This document shows, one piece after another, positions 9,801 through 21,803 of a stretch of 38,361 nucleotides of DNA. The position numbers and the translations under genes are program-made. Within the stretch, counting starts at the first letter, position 1; every line of letters starts with the position of its first letter. Source of the stretch: Saksenaea vasiformis B4078 (Eukaryota > Mucoromycota > Mucoromycetes > Mucorales > Saksenaeaceae); the NCBI GenBank assembly GCA_000697055.1, contig JNDT01001623.1:1-38361 (forward strand), given 5' to 3'. Below the pieces are notes generated by a model. The model was given only the letters and a program-made list of their open reading frames with translations. It ran no database searches and had not been told where the DNA came from.

Positions 9801-12700
9801 AATTCAAGTGAAAGTTCTATCAAAAGTGTGAGAATAGATACCGGAATAGAGCGTCATAAAGAAGGCATTGTCCCGATGGCGATTATACTATGCGTTTTGC
9901 GCATGGTGTCTCGTTAATTATAAGTTTGATTCAGGCCCGGGATAATGCTCGATCAATTTGCAGATAGCTTGCCATTGACAGCCTGGAGACTCATTTTAAT
10001 CTACCGTTGGAGAAGAGCAATGGTTGTATGATACGTGGAGCTTATTGCGAAACCGGTATTTCTTGTACCATTAGTTTCTTTTGTAGTAAGCTAGGTGTAT
10101 TTTTTTATGAATGCGTACGTTGTAGAAAGCGTACATAGCTTTATTGTCTGACGACTCCTGGACGAGACTTATTTGCACGCTATACTTTGTAAACTGTGTG
10201 TGTTGAGCTTCCTCGGATCCTTTTACTGAGCTTGTGGTTTCATGTGCTTCATTAGATGAGAAACGGAGATGATTCTGTGATGCATTCAGCTTTCAGATTG
10301 AGAATCCGCGGCGGGTTTTTAAAATCTTCCACGAACCTGGCAGTTACTGAGCATGCACTCGGACATTCCTAAGACATTCTTGTTGATAATCACATTGCCG
10401 CTTACAAACGGATCTCCATGAACATTCTGCACATTGGTTATGAGCCGAGATCAGGTGGACTTCATTACCCAAAACCACCTACGGTCTTAAACCCAAAGCT
10501 TTCTTTGGATGCTGTAGCTCCAAACATAGCGCAAGTGGCATAATACTGACTTGCTGAAATAATCAATATTGCATATAGTTCTTACTGCTGATCAACACGG
10601 GCTCCAAACTGCTGCATATACGTTTAGCAGTCGCTAAACAGCATTGACGTTGAGGAACGCTGGCTCGACAGACTACGAGCTGATAACGATCGAACGCTGG
10701 AAACCGTACCCGAATTTGCCGTATAGATCACATACGAGGACATAGATCCATAGCAAAGATCGGCATAACGTCCAAAGTCAAGACCGACCAAGGTATCCTA
10801 ATCTAGATCTGAGTAGGGACGGCTAAAAGCAGCTCTTTGGAAAGGCAGAATGGGAAAAGAGTGATTCACTGACCATTGGCCTCTCCAGCTCTACTGTGCT
10901 TGGTCACAGTTGATACAAGGTTGATCTTTGTGTCGATCTTTGCATTGAAAAGAAGAACATCAATGTGACTACTGCAGAATGCGCGACGAACTGTTGGGAA
11001 AAAAACCCGAGATGATCATGTGAAGCTCCTTCTGGAGGGGCAGTGCATTATGAAAACATTGCATGAGATAGGCATTCCGGAGCTGTCAGTTCAGCTCCTG
11101 CAAACGGCAGGTACGCAAGTATATGAGATCCTCTGCATATCCTTATATTCACTAGACGATACAGGAAAGGACTTCAATGTTATCTATATCGCTACTGAGG
11201 ACACAAAACTGACCCACGCCCACATGGTTATAAGAAGAGTCTGAGCGTTGAGCGATATGCGGATCATCTGAGGATATTGGCATATTATAAATTACTGCGG
11301 GAGTACAAGATAAGCTTATCTGATGGAGTATGCACCATTTATCTATGAATATATCTCCATCTAAAGGCTTCTGCTCTGAACAGCATGGTCCTAGTCAGCA
11401 GGACTCCCGAAAGCGACCGTAATCGGTTTGCAACGCTTGATGGTTCATCACAAGAGTCGCAATATTGATCGGCAATCAGGCATTATCATATGTTATAAAT
11501 TCCCGCGTTTAAAACTATGTCGTGGAATAAAAAGTCCAGAAAGTATCTTGTCAGATAATATTAAGACCTCTGCCTACAATATCTCGGGGAAGATAATTAT
11601 TTATGCAATACACACAGCATAGCAGTGAAATTAACAAAAAAAAAATTATATAACAGCATCAAATTGAGCAATCTCTGGTCTCATTTCCCATTCACACAGC
11701 TGTTGGGATAAGTGCCACAATAGAGAAAGTCTGTAAGGTCGTTGACCTCTGAAGTGGCCAACATGGAAGTAGGTAGGTATACTATACGAACAAGCAGATG
11801 CGCCGAGAGACATGATATTAGTGTCCTCATGGTCCGGTGGGATTAAGATGTATAGATTTTTTAAAAGAAAAGGAAAAAAACGAATGAATGAGAACAGCGA
11901 CAAAACGATAGGTCTCATCATGTTGGTTCTTCCTTACTTTTCCAAGAAGGTTATTATTTCCAGTGCTTGACCACCTTTAAAACACGATATACCCTTGGCA
12001 AAAGAAATGTATCCAAGTTTATTTTGGAAAACTAAAAGAAGCAATTAGGAGAAGAGTCGATCCAATGCAAGTGGACTGAAAGGGAAAGAAGGGGATTTAA
12101 TAGCAGAAATGACTGCGAGAGAGAGAAAAAGTCGATCCAATGATATACGGATCCATATCAGAATATGTTTTGGTATAAATATTGTAATCGCTGTAGTAAT
12201 GTAACTATGTCGGATGCGGCAGCTTCCAAGCAAGTTTTGAAATTTCCAAGTGATGGTAAATTGTGGAGAAAGCGGATCTTGGATTGGAGAATTACAACGA
12301 ATAAATTAGGATCTGACAAGTGTACGGCTCCGAGGGGTCCCTGTAATCCTATATTATTATTTTTTGTGGTTAGGTTTTACGCTTTCTCTCCCAACCTCTG
12401 TTCACTTACCACCAATGTGAAAAAACCAATCATTGGGCTTCTTGCCCACCACTTGGTCATTGTTTGAAGGGAAGAATCCAGAATATCCTTGACTCCTCAT
12501 AGGAATTTACTAAAATCAATGATCGATTTTTTCTGTATTATCATCCTTGCCAACTTCGCCTGCCAAAAGATCATGCTTCAAGTGTCTTGAGTCATACAGC
12601 AATCGAACGTCGATCTTGAATGAGCTACTCTTTGATTGGTTGTATGCCCGCTTTTTGGAGGCGGTAGAATATACATCCATTGATTCGCCCCTAAATAAAC
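9801..12700. other. Gene-poor interval
   Basis: About 2.9 kb in which I can support no gene. Short ORFs at 11020-11244 and 12165-12467 have no convincing family signal or splice partners. The region may hold eroded mobile-element or gene remains, but I could not identify any. Confidence 0.4.
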
Positions 12701-13210
12701 TAAAATGAAAATTAGCATTTTTTTCCCGACGTCGACAATGATGGCCCTACGTTTTCATCCGGATAACACCATGCACGTCAGCAATGGCTTTCAGCAATGG
12801 GCCCCATACGTACAATGGGATCCCTCTAATACTTCATCCTCGGTTCCTTGCAAAATGCTTGAAAATTCCGGGTTTTGATACTATAGAGGATGTGTTACAA
12901 AGGCTTCTGAGTATGAATTGAGCTACGATGGGAAAAGCTCCTGTTGGACACGCTAAAACGCAATCCTAATACCATCCAAAATTGCTGGCGGAAGAAAGGT
13001 CTCATGGATAAAGCTGCTCATGGAGATGAAGCAACCTCAGTACCGGATGAACTTGTGACAAGCATGAGTTGTCATCTTGACGCTATCAAATGGACCACAA
13101 TGGCAATATCCGACTTCAAGAGTGGCCGCCGAGAAGATACTATTCATTCAAGAACTGAATACGACGTATTCGCCGACATGAAGACGAGAAGATTGGGGAT
13201 GACGACATAA
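12701..13210 (+). pseudogene. Possible remnant of a pogo/Tigger-like DNA transposase C-terminus
   Basis: A reading frame running through 12930-13207 begins WEKLLLDTLKRNPNTIQNCWRKKGL, given here as the pieces WEKLLLDTLKRN and TIQNCWRKKGL. The TIQNCWRK-type motif resembles the segment after the DDE domain of pogo/Tigger transposases. Upstream, frames change and stop codons appear, and no DDE catalytic residues or terminal repeats are seen. I therefore treat it as a weakly supported relic. An ordinary short ORF is the alternative. Confidence 0.3.
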
Positions 13211-13215
13211 TTCAA

Positions 13216-13912
13216 CCTGGAAGAGAAACGGTTTCACATTGACACACTGATAAGAATTTCTTGATGAGGAGGTATTACAACATACTTTGCAAAAGATTAA
13301 TGCGATTAATAAACCTTTGAGCACTATATATCCCCCGGTAAGAGATTAAAAGTCCTTTTCAGGTTTGAACTTGATATTACAAGGGATTTGAAAAACTACA
13401 CTATGTTTTCTGGCAGTGGACCTGAAGTTTCTTGAAAAGGCCGTGTTTGAAATTATAGGGTTTTGAAATTAGAGAGGATGTATTGAGTATCTCTTTTAAC
13501 AGGAGAGCAATATATCTGAAACAACTCTAATGGCTGAGTGTGGCGAGGATAGCTCCGAGTTCATGTACAGAGAAGATAACATGCGCTTTTCCTTTTTTTT
13601 TTTTTTTACATCAGAATGTTATTCCATGCCTAAGTGGGTAGAGCATTTGGTATGCTTTTTCTTTTTGATCAATCGCCTCCATCTATGTAGTACACTGCGT
13701 AGACCGGTAATAAGCCATCAACCTTTAGAAAGCAAGCAAATTGCAACTCGCTGGTGATGCCACCGACGGGAATGGCGTTCTCATAGTTACACGAACGTCG
13801 AACAAGCTCTCAATCAGGAATGTGTGTATAAGCAAAAATTCATTATTGTGTTGCTTGATCCTATATATAAGTTGAACTGCATAACCAAAGTCACTTATCT
13901 TCCTTTTCCTCG
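13216..13912. other. Intergenic, upstream of hydrolase copy 2
   Basis: AT-rich, with a T12-type run near 13594-13607. No gene is supported. The last 25 bases before the ATG (TTCCTTTTCCTCG...) are shared with hydrolase copy 3 and may be a conserved leader, or a 3' splice site of an upstream leader intron ending at TTGCAG. Confidence 0.45.
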
Positions 13913-15210
13913 ATGTTGCAGAAAGACGACCCCTCAACGTACACTCATAGTTATTGCCACGTTAATGGTATTCGCTTGCATTATGTGGACGAAAATCCTT
14001 CGGGAAAACAAGCACTCCTTTTGCTTCATGGATGGCCAGACCTGTAAGTTTGCCCCGCTGTGGATTGTGAAAAAGGATTACTTTCTGAACTCAATTTCTA
14101 TAGTTGGTTTGGTAAGAGCTTTACTCACTGATAGATGACTGTCTCATTTCATCAAAGGCTGGAGAGAACAAATCCCATTTCTTGCCGGCTTAGGTTATCG
14201 AGTCATTGCTCCATCTCTCCGGGGATTTGGACAAACAGTACGTCATTTCAGAGAACCAAGTCGCCACTTCATCTGATACCTTAACTCACTTGTGTAGGAT
14301 GCGCCTGAAAGCTCCAAAGCATACGGAATGGCAACGTTATCGCAGGATATGGCAGAGCTTTTGGATCACCTCCAGATTCCCACCGTTGTAGTTATAGGGC
14401 ATGATTGGGGTGGCGTCTTGGCTTGGCGATTCACGCAGTTCTTCCCTGACCGCGTTCTTGCTGTTGCCAGTTTCTGTACACCCTACCAGCCACAGACGAC
14501 AAGGAAGCTTACGCTGCAGGAAGTGGTTAAATTGGCACCGAATTTTGAGTATCAAGTGTACTTGGCATATGACCCAGAAGCCGAAAGGGAAATTAACGAA
14601 AACGTGAGTCAATGCAGTATCCTAATCATGCTAAAACTTAGACACATCATAGACAGAGAAGTTTTTCAAACGTATTTTCCGCCCATACGAGGGAGAAAAT
14701 GGATTGGGCTTACTCCATCGTGTCACTGGTAAACTGATTGATGGCTGGAAAGATTTCAAGAAGAGTGATGCTCTTCCGCAAAAGGTAAAGCACAGATCAA
14801 ACAAGCGCCTGTACCGCATGGTCTGAGTTGCAGTCGTTCTACGCCAGGTTTTGGATTATTATGTTGAACAGTATCGATCTCGTGGAGCTGCAGGAGGATT
14901 AAATTGGTACAAACAAGTAGAAAATAACTGGGAACAATGCAAAGGTAAGATGTGATGAAAGAAAGAGACATTTATGTAATTGTTTTCAGATTTGGACCCT
15001 ATCATTAGGAAACCTGCACTTATGGTTGCCGCTGACAGGGATAAAGCATTGCCTATCTCAATGCTGGATATAATGCCCAAGTTCATTCCTCACCTTGAAA
15101 CACATATTGTGGAAAATTCAGGGCATTGGATCTTATGGGAAAAGCCCGATCGATGCAACCAGCACCTGTGTGCGTGGTTGCAAAAGGTGTTATCGCCGGC
15201 AAAATTATGA
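13913..15210 (+). CDS. Alpha/beta hydrolase, soluble epoxide hydrolase-like (copy 2)
   Basis: Exons 13913-14043, 14104-14111, 14158-14237, 14298-14603, 14653-14784, 14848-14944 and 14990-15210 give 324 aa. It has the same motifs as copy 1: HGWPD, GHDWGG with nucleophile Asp about residue 109, cap tyrosines (YQVYLA, LNWYKQ), Asp in AADRDKALP and His in SGHW near the C-terminus. The 8-nt micro-exon is kept, and one intron after NEN splits what is a single exon in copy 1, so copies 2 and 3 are closer to each other. The start ATG aligns with ATG 4552 of copy 1. Base-for-base identity with copy 3 across 14421-14634 suggests gene conversion. No signal peptide, so probably cytosolic. The lipid or xenobiotic epoxide substrate is unknown. 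Confidence 0.87.
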
Positions 15211-15419
15211 AAGAGTCATCATGTCATTAAAATTATCTCATTAAAGCTACTCATATGTACAGATGTTCTTGTTTGTTGCTACCTGCTCACGCAAAAAGCA
15301 GCGGCAAGTTGCTCCTTGCATGTCCCAAATCAGAGATCGTTATGAAAACTGTCCTACTGCCTGGGCAGAAGGAACTATTCCTAACACTGCGTCTCTTGTA
15401 TGCTATACTTGATGAATGG

Positions 15420-16076
15420 ATTATGTCCAGCGTATTAATCCCATCTTCTGTAATAAAGAGTTTATACACTTCTAGCTTTCTCTGTCCTGCTCTAGTGATC
15501 TGATATGTGACTACATCACTCTCCCAGTTATCAACACCGGTAGTGATATCTCCATTACATTTGTTGTTATTACTTTCCCAATCCATTTCATCTAATACGT
15601 ACTTCAGCTTTTTCTCTCATTGAGCAGATGATCAACTGAGACCGAGATATTGCAGGGCACCCCGCAATCTACAGCATTAATATCTCTCCGTTAAAATCTA
15701 GGAGATCATGATCATCCTCAAAACAAGCTTCCAGGCTGGTTTCCGAGAGATGCAAGAGGCCATCCGTTGGTCTAACCTTGCTTTCCACGAAGAGATTGTA
15801 CAACTGAATTTTGCTGTTGCGAACAGATATAATCTGGAACCAATCGTCGCAATCACCCTCATACCAATCTTTTTCATATAATCTTGCTCACATACCCTCA
15901 AGCAGTTCTGCTTCATCTGATTTTGCTGTCGAATGAATAATGAGTTCGAAAAGCAAAACGTCCTTCCGAGATTCTGTGGACAGAGTAATTGATTCCTCCA
16001 CCTGGTCCAATAACGGCGCTTTTCCCTTTAAGATAGATCTGATGATGGAATGGAATCTGTCTCGGGAAAGCAGCAT
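15420..16076 (-). pseudogene. Broken copy of the two-repeat unknown protein (relative of 6114-6833)
   Basis: Reads from ATG 16076 as a clear relative of the intact gene: ILKGKAPLLDQ, ESITLSTESRK and LFELIIHSTAKSDEAELLEG. It then meets an in-frame TGA just before LYEKDW. After HLSETSLE a second stop (TAG) interrupts, and a deletion of roughly 10 codons plus a frame change separates MREK from the KYVLDEMDWE segment and the tail VTYQITRAGQRKLEVYKLF. With two stops and a frame change it cannot make the full protein. It lies tail-to-tail with hydrolase copy 2, mirroring the arrangement after copy 1. Confidence 0.85.
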
Positions 16077-16317
16077 TGCCCTTTGTTACGAAAGGAGGAG
16101 AAGGAAATCCCAGTCGACTAAGCTATTTAACCGGATCACTGTAGGACATGTGCTACCTAAGCGCCCATAACGTTGCTATCCTTGAACTTCCGAAATGAGA
16201 CATCTCTGTGGAAAGGCAGCATTTATTCTCTTCCTTCTCAACCTGATAATGCACTTTGACCTCCAAATTCTCCCCACACAGATCCTAGCGGTCGTGATGC
16301 AACTCCGGCTATCGCCG

Positions 16318-16560
16318 TTTGTGGGGGTGAGTAAAATGACGTTTACTAATCATGAATGTATCCTTATGCTGCTCTGTATGAATTTTGTGTCCAACGAGGG
16401 ACCAAGTTGATGTAAGTAGAATATGGACCTGTCGAATTCATATGATAATAAGCGCACCTCCAATCTTTTCTCAGCGCCGACTCGGCTCTTCGTAGACGCG
16501 ACTTTACTGGATTTTCAGTGAGCGTTTACATCAAATAAATACTATGTGACGTTCAAGTCA
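16318..16560 (+). repeat. Intron-split hairpin repeat, copy C
   Basis: The left arm (about 16379-16411) and right arm (16475-16508) are inverted complements. Between them lies a 63-nt intron-like stretch with GTAAGT at 16412, a GATAATAAG branch-like site and CTCAG at 16470-16474. AATAAA follows at 16534. Upstream, GGGGGTGAGT...TTTACTAATCATGAAT matches the segment before the arms in copies A and B. The arm bases ACGA and TCGT differ from copy A (ATCT and AGAT) but still pair. Confidence 0.7.
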
Positions 16561-16765
16561 ATATATTTTGCGCTAGATGGTGATACGTCTTGACGCGGAG
16601 AAGTGGTTCATTTTGCATTAATCCAAGGAATAGATTATTTGATACTCTGACGAAAAGTTGATGAATAATAACGCAAGTCCAATCTTTTCCTTAGCGCAAA
16701 TTGGACCCTTGATGGACGCAAAACTTATTTAAAGTAGTGTAAAAAGTAATTCAATAAATAGTATA
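16561..16765 (+). repeat. Intron-split hairpin repeat, copy D (degraded left arm)
   Basis: The right side is intact: branch-like AATAATAACGCAAG, TTAG at 16691-16694, then GCGCAAATTGGACC...GATGGACGCAAAAC and AATAAA at 16753, matching copies A to C. The left arm begins TTTTGCG but pairs weakly further in, and the GTAAGT donor is missing. Directly tandem with copy C and ending about 150 bp before the third hydrolase. Confidence 0.6.
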
Positions 16766-16914
16766 TAAATATGCGTAAAAATGCGTAAAAATGCGATCAC
16801 TAAGCAACAATGCTGATTGTGTAAGACAGAATCATCTTGTGTTAGAATTTTGACTATAAATGTCGAAGCGCGTAATCTTACGCTCAAAACGGGTTATTGT
16901 ATTCCTTTTCCTCG

Positions 16915-18209
16915 ATGTTGCAGAAAAACGATCCATCAACTTACAATCACTGTTTCTGTCACGTTAACGGTATTCGCTTGCATTATGTGGACGAAAACCC
17001 TTCTGGAAAACAAGCGCTCCTCCTATTTCATGGATGGCCAGATCTGTAAGCTTGCTAGCTTCTAAAATATGAAAAGAACTGCTTGCTGAGTTCAATTTTA
17101 TAGTTGGTTTGGTAAGCCCTTTACTTACCGATAAGTTGTCGACTGACTCCATTAAAGGTTGGAGAGAACAAATTCCATTCCTTGCCGGCTTAGGTTACCG
17201 AGTCATTGCTCCATCTCTCCGGGGATTTGGACAAACGGTACGTCATTTCAGACGACAAAGTTACCGCTTTATCTCATAGTTTGACTTGTTGGTGCAGGAC
17301 GCCCCTGAGAACATCGATGTGTACGGAATGGCAACATTAACGCAGGATATGGCAGAGCTTCTGGATCACCTCCAAATTCCAACTGTCGTGGTTGTAGGAC
17401 ATGACTGGGGCGGCGTTTTAGCTTGGCGATTCACGCAGTTCTTCCCTGACCGCGTTCTTGCTGTTGCCAGTTTCTGTACACCCTACCAGCCACAGACGAC
17501 AAGGAAGCTTACGCTGCAGGAAATGGTTAAATTGGCACCGAATTTTGAGTATCAAGTGTACTTGGCATATGACCCAGAAGCCGAAAGGGAAATTAACGAA
17601 AACGTGAGTCAATGCAGTATCCTAATCATGCTAACATTTAGATGTACCATAGACAGAAAAATTCTTCAAACGTGTTTTCCGACCCTGTGAGGAGATCATG
17701 GGGGCCTTGTTGCATCCTGTCACTGGTAAAATGGTCGAAGGTTGGACAGACTTCAATAAGAGCGATGCGCTTCCACAAAAGGTAAAGTAGAGCGTCTGAA
17801 ATCATGGGTTAAAATAAGGTTATTTTGCATCAGGTTTTGGACTACTACGTCGAACAATATCAGTCTCGTGGAGCTGCTGGGGGTTTGAATTGGTACAGAC
17901 AGACTGAAAACAACTGGGTGCAATGTAAAGGTAAAAACATGGGCAAAGGGAGAGCTGGGCATATGGCTAACCACCATGTGGTTACCAGATCTGGATCGAA
18001 TCATTAGGAAACCTGCACTTATGGTTGCCGCCGACAGGGATGAAGCATTGCCTATCTCGATGCTGAAAAATATGCCCAAGTTTATCCCCGATCTTGAAAT
18101 GCATATTGTGGAAAATTCAGGGCATTGGATCTTATGGGAAAAGCCGCAGCAATGTAACAAGTATCTGCAGCAGTGGTTGCAAAAGGTCCTGACATCCTCA
18201 AAATTATGA
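16915..18209 (+). CDS. Alpha/beta hydrolase, soluble epoxide hydrolase-like (copy 3)
   Basis: Exons 16915-17045, 17104-17111, 17158-17237, 17298-17603, 17653-17781, 17834-17930 and 17989-18209 give 323 aa, with the same seven-exon plan as copy 2 and the 8-nt micro-exon. Motifs: HGWPD, GHDWGG (Asp about 109), YQVYLA and LNWYRQ cap tyrosines, AADRDEALP, SGHW. All expected catalytic residues are present, so the copy looks functional. The codons between the flanking and central parts of exon 4 differ in divergence from copy 2, as expected after partial conversion. It ends only 65 bp from the stop of the convergent phosphatase gene, so the two 3' UTRs probably overlap. The substrate is unknown. 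Confidence 0.87.
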
Positions 18210-18274
18210 ACATTCCGTGTTATCCAAATTAAATTGAGAACCATCTACAGCTGATATTTTTTTTGGAGGTTTGT

Positions 18275-19343
18275 TTAGGCATACTTTTTACAATCGACTT
18301 GAGTTAGGTTATGGGTTCGCATTTCAAGTGCGGAAAGTTGACGTCCATAGACGCATCCAGTATCCACGCCAAATGTATACAACTGCATATCTAATCCCCG
18401 AGATGCATCATGACCATAGTACACTTTCTTCTTGTTCTCGGTCTCATTTTGTGCCGTGTTCCAATAAACTGCCCAATGGGTTCCCTTATCCTTGCTCTTC
18501 ACTGGTAAACCTTTGTACACATCGCGCACATTCATCACCGTCCAAGGATCATTTTCCTCGGGGTTGGTAATATTAGGATCGATACCACCATGGACAATGG
18601 TTGCATTCAAAAAGGGTAGCTCCATGATAAGTGGACAGCTTACAAGATATTCATAGTTTTCTTGGGTCATATTCCTATATACATCCGTTGAGTATAAAAA
18701 GAAGAGGGAGGTAGTTGACACACCTAGCGACATAGTCGTGTTCGCTTCCAAATTTCTGAGGATCCATGACATCGCCTTCGCTGAGAGGTTTGCCTTCTTC
18801 CATTGACTGGACACCATAGATATTCTCAAACGTCTTGAAACGGATCACTTTATCGTCATGGTTGCCACGAACGCATAGTAAACCCAGCTCTCGTGCAATA
18901 GTGATTACGCCTTGGCTATCAGGGCCTCTATCTGTGAGATCGCCAGCGAGAATAGCTTGGTCAGGTCCAGGTTGATAACCCACCATATTCAAAAGGGACG
19001 ATAGTTCCTTTGGACAGCCGTGCACATCTCCGATTATGAAAATCCTCTCTTTGGATTCCAAATCATTTCTGACATGTAAACGGGTAAGATTCGCATAAGG
19101 TGACACGGCGTGGGCATAAAATGGAGGATCTGTGTCACGCAAGTCCACAGGGTCGCTATTTCTTTTTGTAGCGATAACAGTAGGAACGACTATCGCTATG
19201 ACGACTACGACAAACGCAGCTAATCCCAACCCCAATAATAATCTTTTCTTCCTTTTAGTGGCGGTTGACACCCATTTTTCGGGGGATTCCTCTGGTGCAT
19301 TCGGATGAATCGGATCGGCGGACTCCATCTCGCGCTTGTGCAA
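18275..19343 (-). CDS. Membrane-anchored calcineurin-like phosphoesterase, Ppn2-like
   Basis: Two exons, 19343-18724 and 18674-18275, with a 49-nt intron, give 339 aa. One hydrophobic segment (about residues 34-58) preceded by Lys/Arg predicts a type II membrane protein. The metallophosphatase motifs are complete: GDVHG (Asp106, His108), GDLTDRG (134-140), GNHD (160-163), then VHGG and YGHDA supplying the late histidines. Size, single N-terminal anchor and motif spacing match fungal proteins such as yeast Ppn2 (YNL217W), a vacuolar zinc-dependent endopolyphosphatase of the PPP superfamily. By analogy it may cut polyphosphate in the vacuole; a dinucleoside-polyphosphate hydrolase is the alternative. 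Several Asn-x-Ser/Thr sites in the C-terminal part fit a luminal domain. Confidence 0.85.
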
Positions 19344-20193
19344 GAGAAGTAAATAAACTACGGTGTATTTTTATCACACTTAATAACCTATAAATAATAT
19401 TTCCTTTATCTCCCGTGAGACACCTCATATCATAATTTTTTGTTATGCCTTTACGGTTTCGGAGTATTACCGTAATCGACAAATGTCAAAGTCGTTTTTC
19501 ATTTTTTTTTTTTCAACAGGAGCACTGTTGCTACCGTTGGCTTCATAGAACTATATCATGTAAAATAGGGCCTATGGATCATATTATAGAACAAATCTGA
19601 AACCGAAATCAAATGAATATTATATCCATTACTTGGAGTTTTTGTTCTCAATGTTTTAAGCTAGACATATGGAGGACACAAAAGTTTTATCGATTTGGTT
19701 GGATGAGACTCATGCTCACGTTGACACAAACCCATGTATGACTTGACCAGTAGAATGGAGGAGATCTGCAGTCAAAGCGTTTTTAATGCCGAGAACTTAT
19801 TTTGATTTTATTTATCATTAGGTTTTATCATTAGGTTTTGCCTATCATTGGCAACCCCGCTTTGATTTATGCAACGGCCTTCAATGATATACCCGATTTT
19901 TTTGTGGAAACGCTTATTGCTCCTGAGCGTAATGTTAATAAAAACGAGATATGGGAAATGGTAATATGATGCATGTAAAAAAAAAAAAAAGGGAAGGAAA
20001 ATGATGTGTGGATGCGATGACTACTATGTTGAAGTTTAAAACAACATGGATGAAAGATGCAATCGATCGGCTCTTCCTCATGGCCGACGATATTTACATC
20101 TTTTTAACCTGTTCTTTGATCTAACCGTGCCCGTAAGCGCTGCATGATGGTGCTTTCTCGTGCTTCTTACTGTATATGCTGTACTGTCTTCTA
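19344..20193. other. Intergenic between the phosphatase and SPT2 genes
   Basis: Promoter side of the phosphatase and 3' side of SPT2. Homopolymer T and A runs lie at about 19500-19513 and 19978-19990. No ORF or RNA gene is supported. Confidence 0.45.
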
Positions 20194-21803
20194 CTACTTT
20201 GCTTTTGTCTTCCGTTTCTTTAACCTCTCCAACTCAAGTCGTTCTTCCATCAAATCTTCACGTCGCCCAATCCTTTCGCTGTAGCAAGACAAACAGTCAG
20301 ATGCTGATAACATGATTTTCTAGTCATACCTTCGTTTCTCCTCTCTTAGAACCTCACTTGCATCAGCTTCCATATCGTCGTCGGAGTATCGTTCGTTTGT
20401 ATATCTGGAAGAGATGAAATGAATAAACTTTCATTCTGTTTCTACTAGATACACACCTTCTCCTGTCGTAACGGAAAATTCGACCAATCTCAGCTGAATA
20501 GTCGTCTTCGATCTCCTCCTCCTCATCGTCAACGATAAATGAAGCAAGTTCTTCGTCATCTTCTTCCTCTTCCATGTCTACTGGTCGACGCCTTTGCCGG
20601 CGCATTTCCATAGCACGTGAAAATGGCATACGGGAAACGGGAGGTCGCATACGTGCCTCTGGCATCGGTACAGGTCGACCACGAGAATCTCGAGGTTCTG
20701 GGCGTATAGGTCGAGTGGATGTCATCCTTGACTGGATTTCTGATGATCTCGTTGGTGCTGATGGCGGCTCACGTCGCTTTGTAGCAACACGAGAAGTGGG
20801 AGAGGGTACGGTGGGTGGAAGTCGATCGACAGTCGAGCGACCATTCGTACGAGCATCCTGAAGTCGTCTATCTTTTTTCTTTGGCTCGCTCTCTTCATCT
20901 GAATAGATACCTTTAGAGTGTCGTATATCGCGTTGAATTTCACTGATAGAACGTCGATCCCGCTTTTGCCGATCGATTTTCTGTACAGGATCCTGGTATA
21001 ATAGGCGAACTCTTTCCCGTGCGGATAATTGGGCTGCGGATGAGTTTGTTTCTGCGGATCGTGAGGTTGAATTTTGTTTCCTGACAAAAATGGAAGAGCT
21101 TTCTCGTGCACCTGCAGATGATGGTCGTTGAGAGCTGGGTTTACTGATTTCCGCCGCTTTCTGACGTGTCTTAGTTTCTCCTTGGATCTCGTGTTTTTCC
21201 TGCACGGATGGTGACGATGTCGTTTGTTTGACTGCGGGTACTTCTTTTGCTTTCCGCATAAGTTCATCAAATGGTATATGGACTGGTTTCTGTCACAATA
21301 ATAATCAGGAGATTTCTCATGGATCTGTCGTTTGCTTTACCTTCTTCGAAATGGAAGACGTGGGAGCGGCGCCAGCAACGGCTTTGCCTTTTTTGGGAGC
21401 ATGACTGTTGCTGGCAGCTGCGACAGGAGCTGATGCCTTGGCGCGTGGTTTATTTTTCACCTCCGTCTTCTTTTTCTGTTCTGCGGCACGCAAACGTAAC
21501 CGTTGTTCAGATAACTGCATCATATTCCGGTTCTGCTCTTCTCGCCACTGCTCATAGTGTTCCTGTTTCTGTTTCCGCACTCTTTCCGTTCGTTCTTCTT
21601 TTCGTTTTCTTTCTTCCACTTCCAATCTTTTCAGCCGAGACTTTTCAGCAAGTGCTTCGTCTTGGGTCTTGGCAACAGCAGCAGCCTGGGCCATCAACTC
21701 CTCAAAAGATAAATTTTGGGAGGTTCCCTTGAGCGAGTGTTAAAAAAGAAGCGATACATGAAGTAAAGGAACGGAGAAGTGAAAAGAAAGTTACCTTTAA
21801 CAT
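20194..21803 (-). CDS. SPT2: SPT2 chromatin protein (histone H3-H4 chaperone)
   Basis: Five exons: 21803-21795 (only 9 nt, MLK), 21727-21341, 21289-20457, 20404-20330 and 20278-20194. All join in phase to give 462 aa. The N-terminus has the SFEELMAQA helix and a Lys/Glu-rich coiled coil. The middle is low-complexity, basic and Ser/Pro/Arg-rich. The C-terminus carries the SPT2 signature: an acidic stretch (EEEEDDEELASFIVDDEEEE), IGRIFRYDRRR, SDDDMEAD, then RSERIGRREDLMEERLELERLKKRK. In the family this acidic/helical C-terminus binds H3-H4 and acts in transcription-coupled nucleosome recycling in the nucleus. The 9-nt first exon is inferred from splice signals and phase; the rest is firm. Confidence 0.9.

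Noticed and set aside
11020..11244. Possible small gene with KLLLEGQ...ELSVQLL
   Set aside because: Looks mildly protein-like but no start context, partner exons or family could be supported.
13824..13912. Extra upstream exon for hydrolase copy 2, using TTGCAG at 13920 as acceptor
   Set aside because: A pyrimidine tract before TTGCAG is shared with copy 3, but no matching donor was found and the ATG at 13913 aligns with the start in copy 1.
16195..16410. 71-codon ORF before the third hydrolase
   Set aside because: Runs into hairpin repeat C and ends inside its left arm; no conservation of frame in the other copies.
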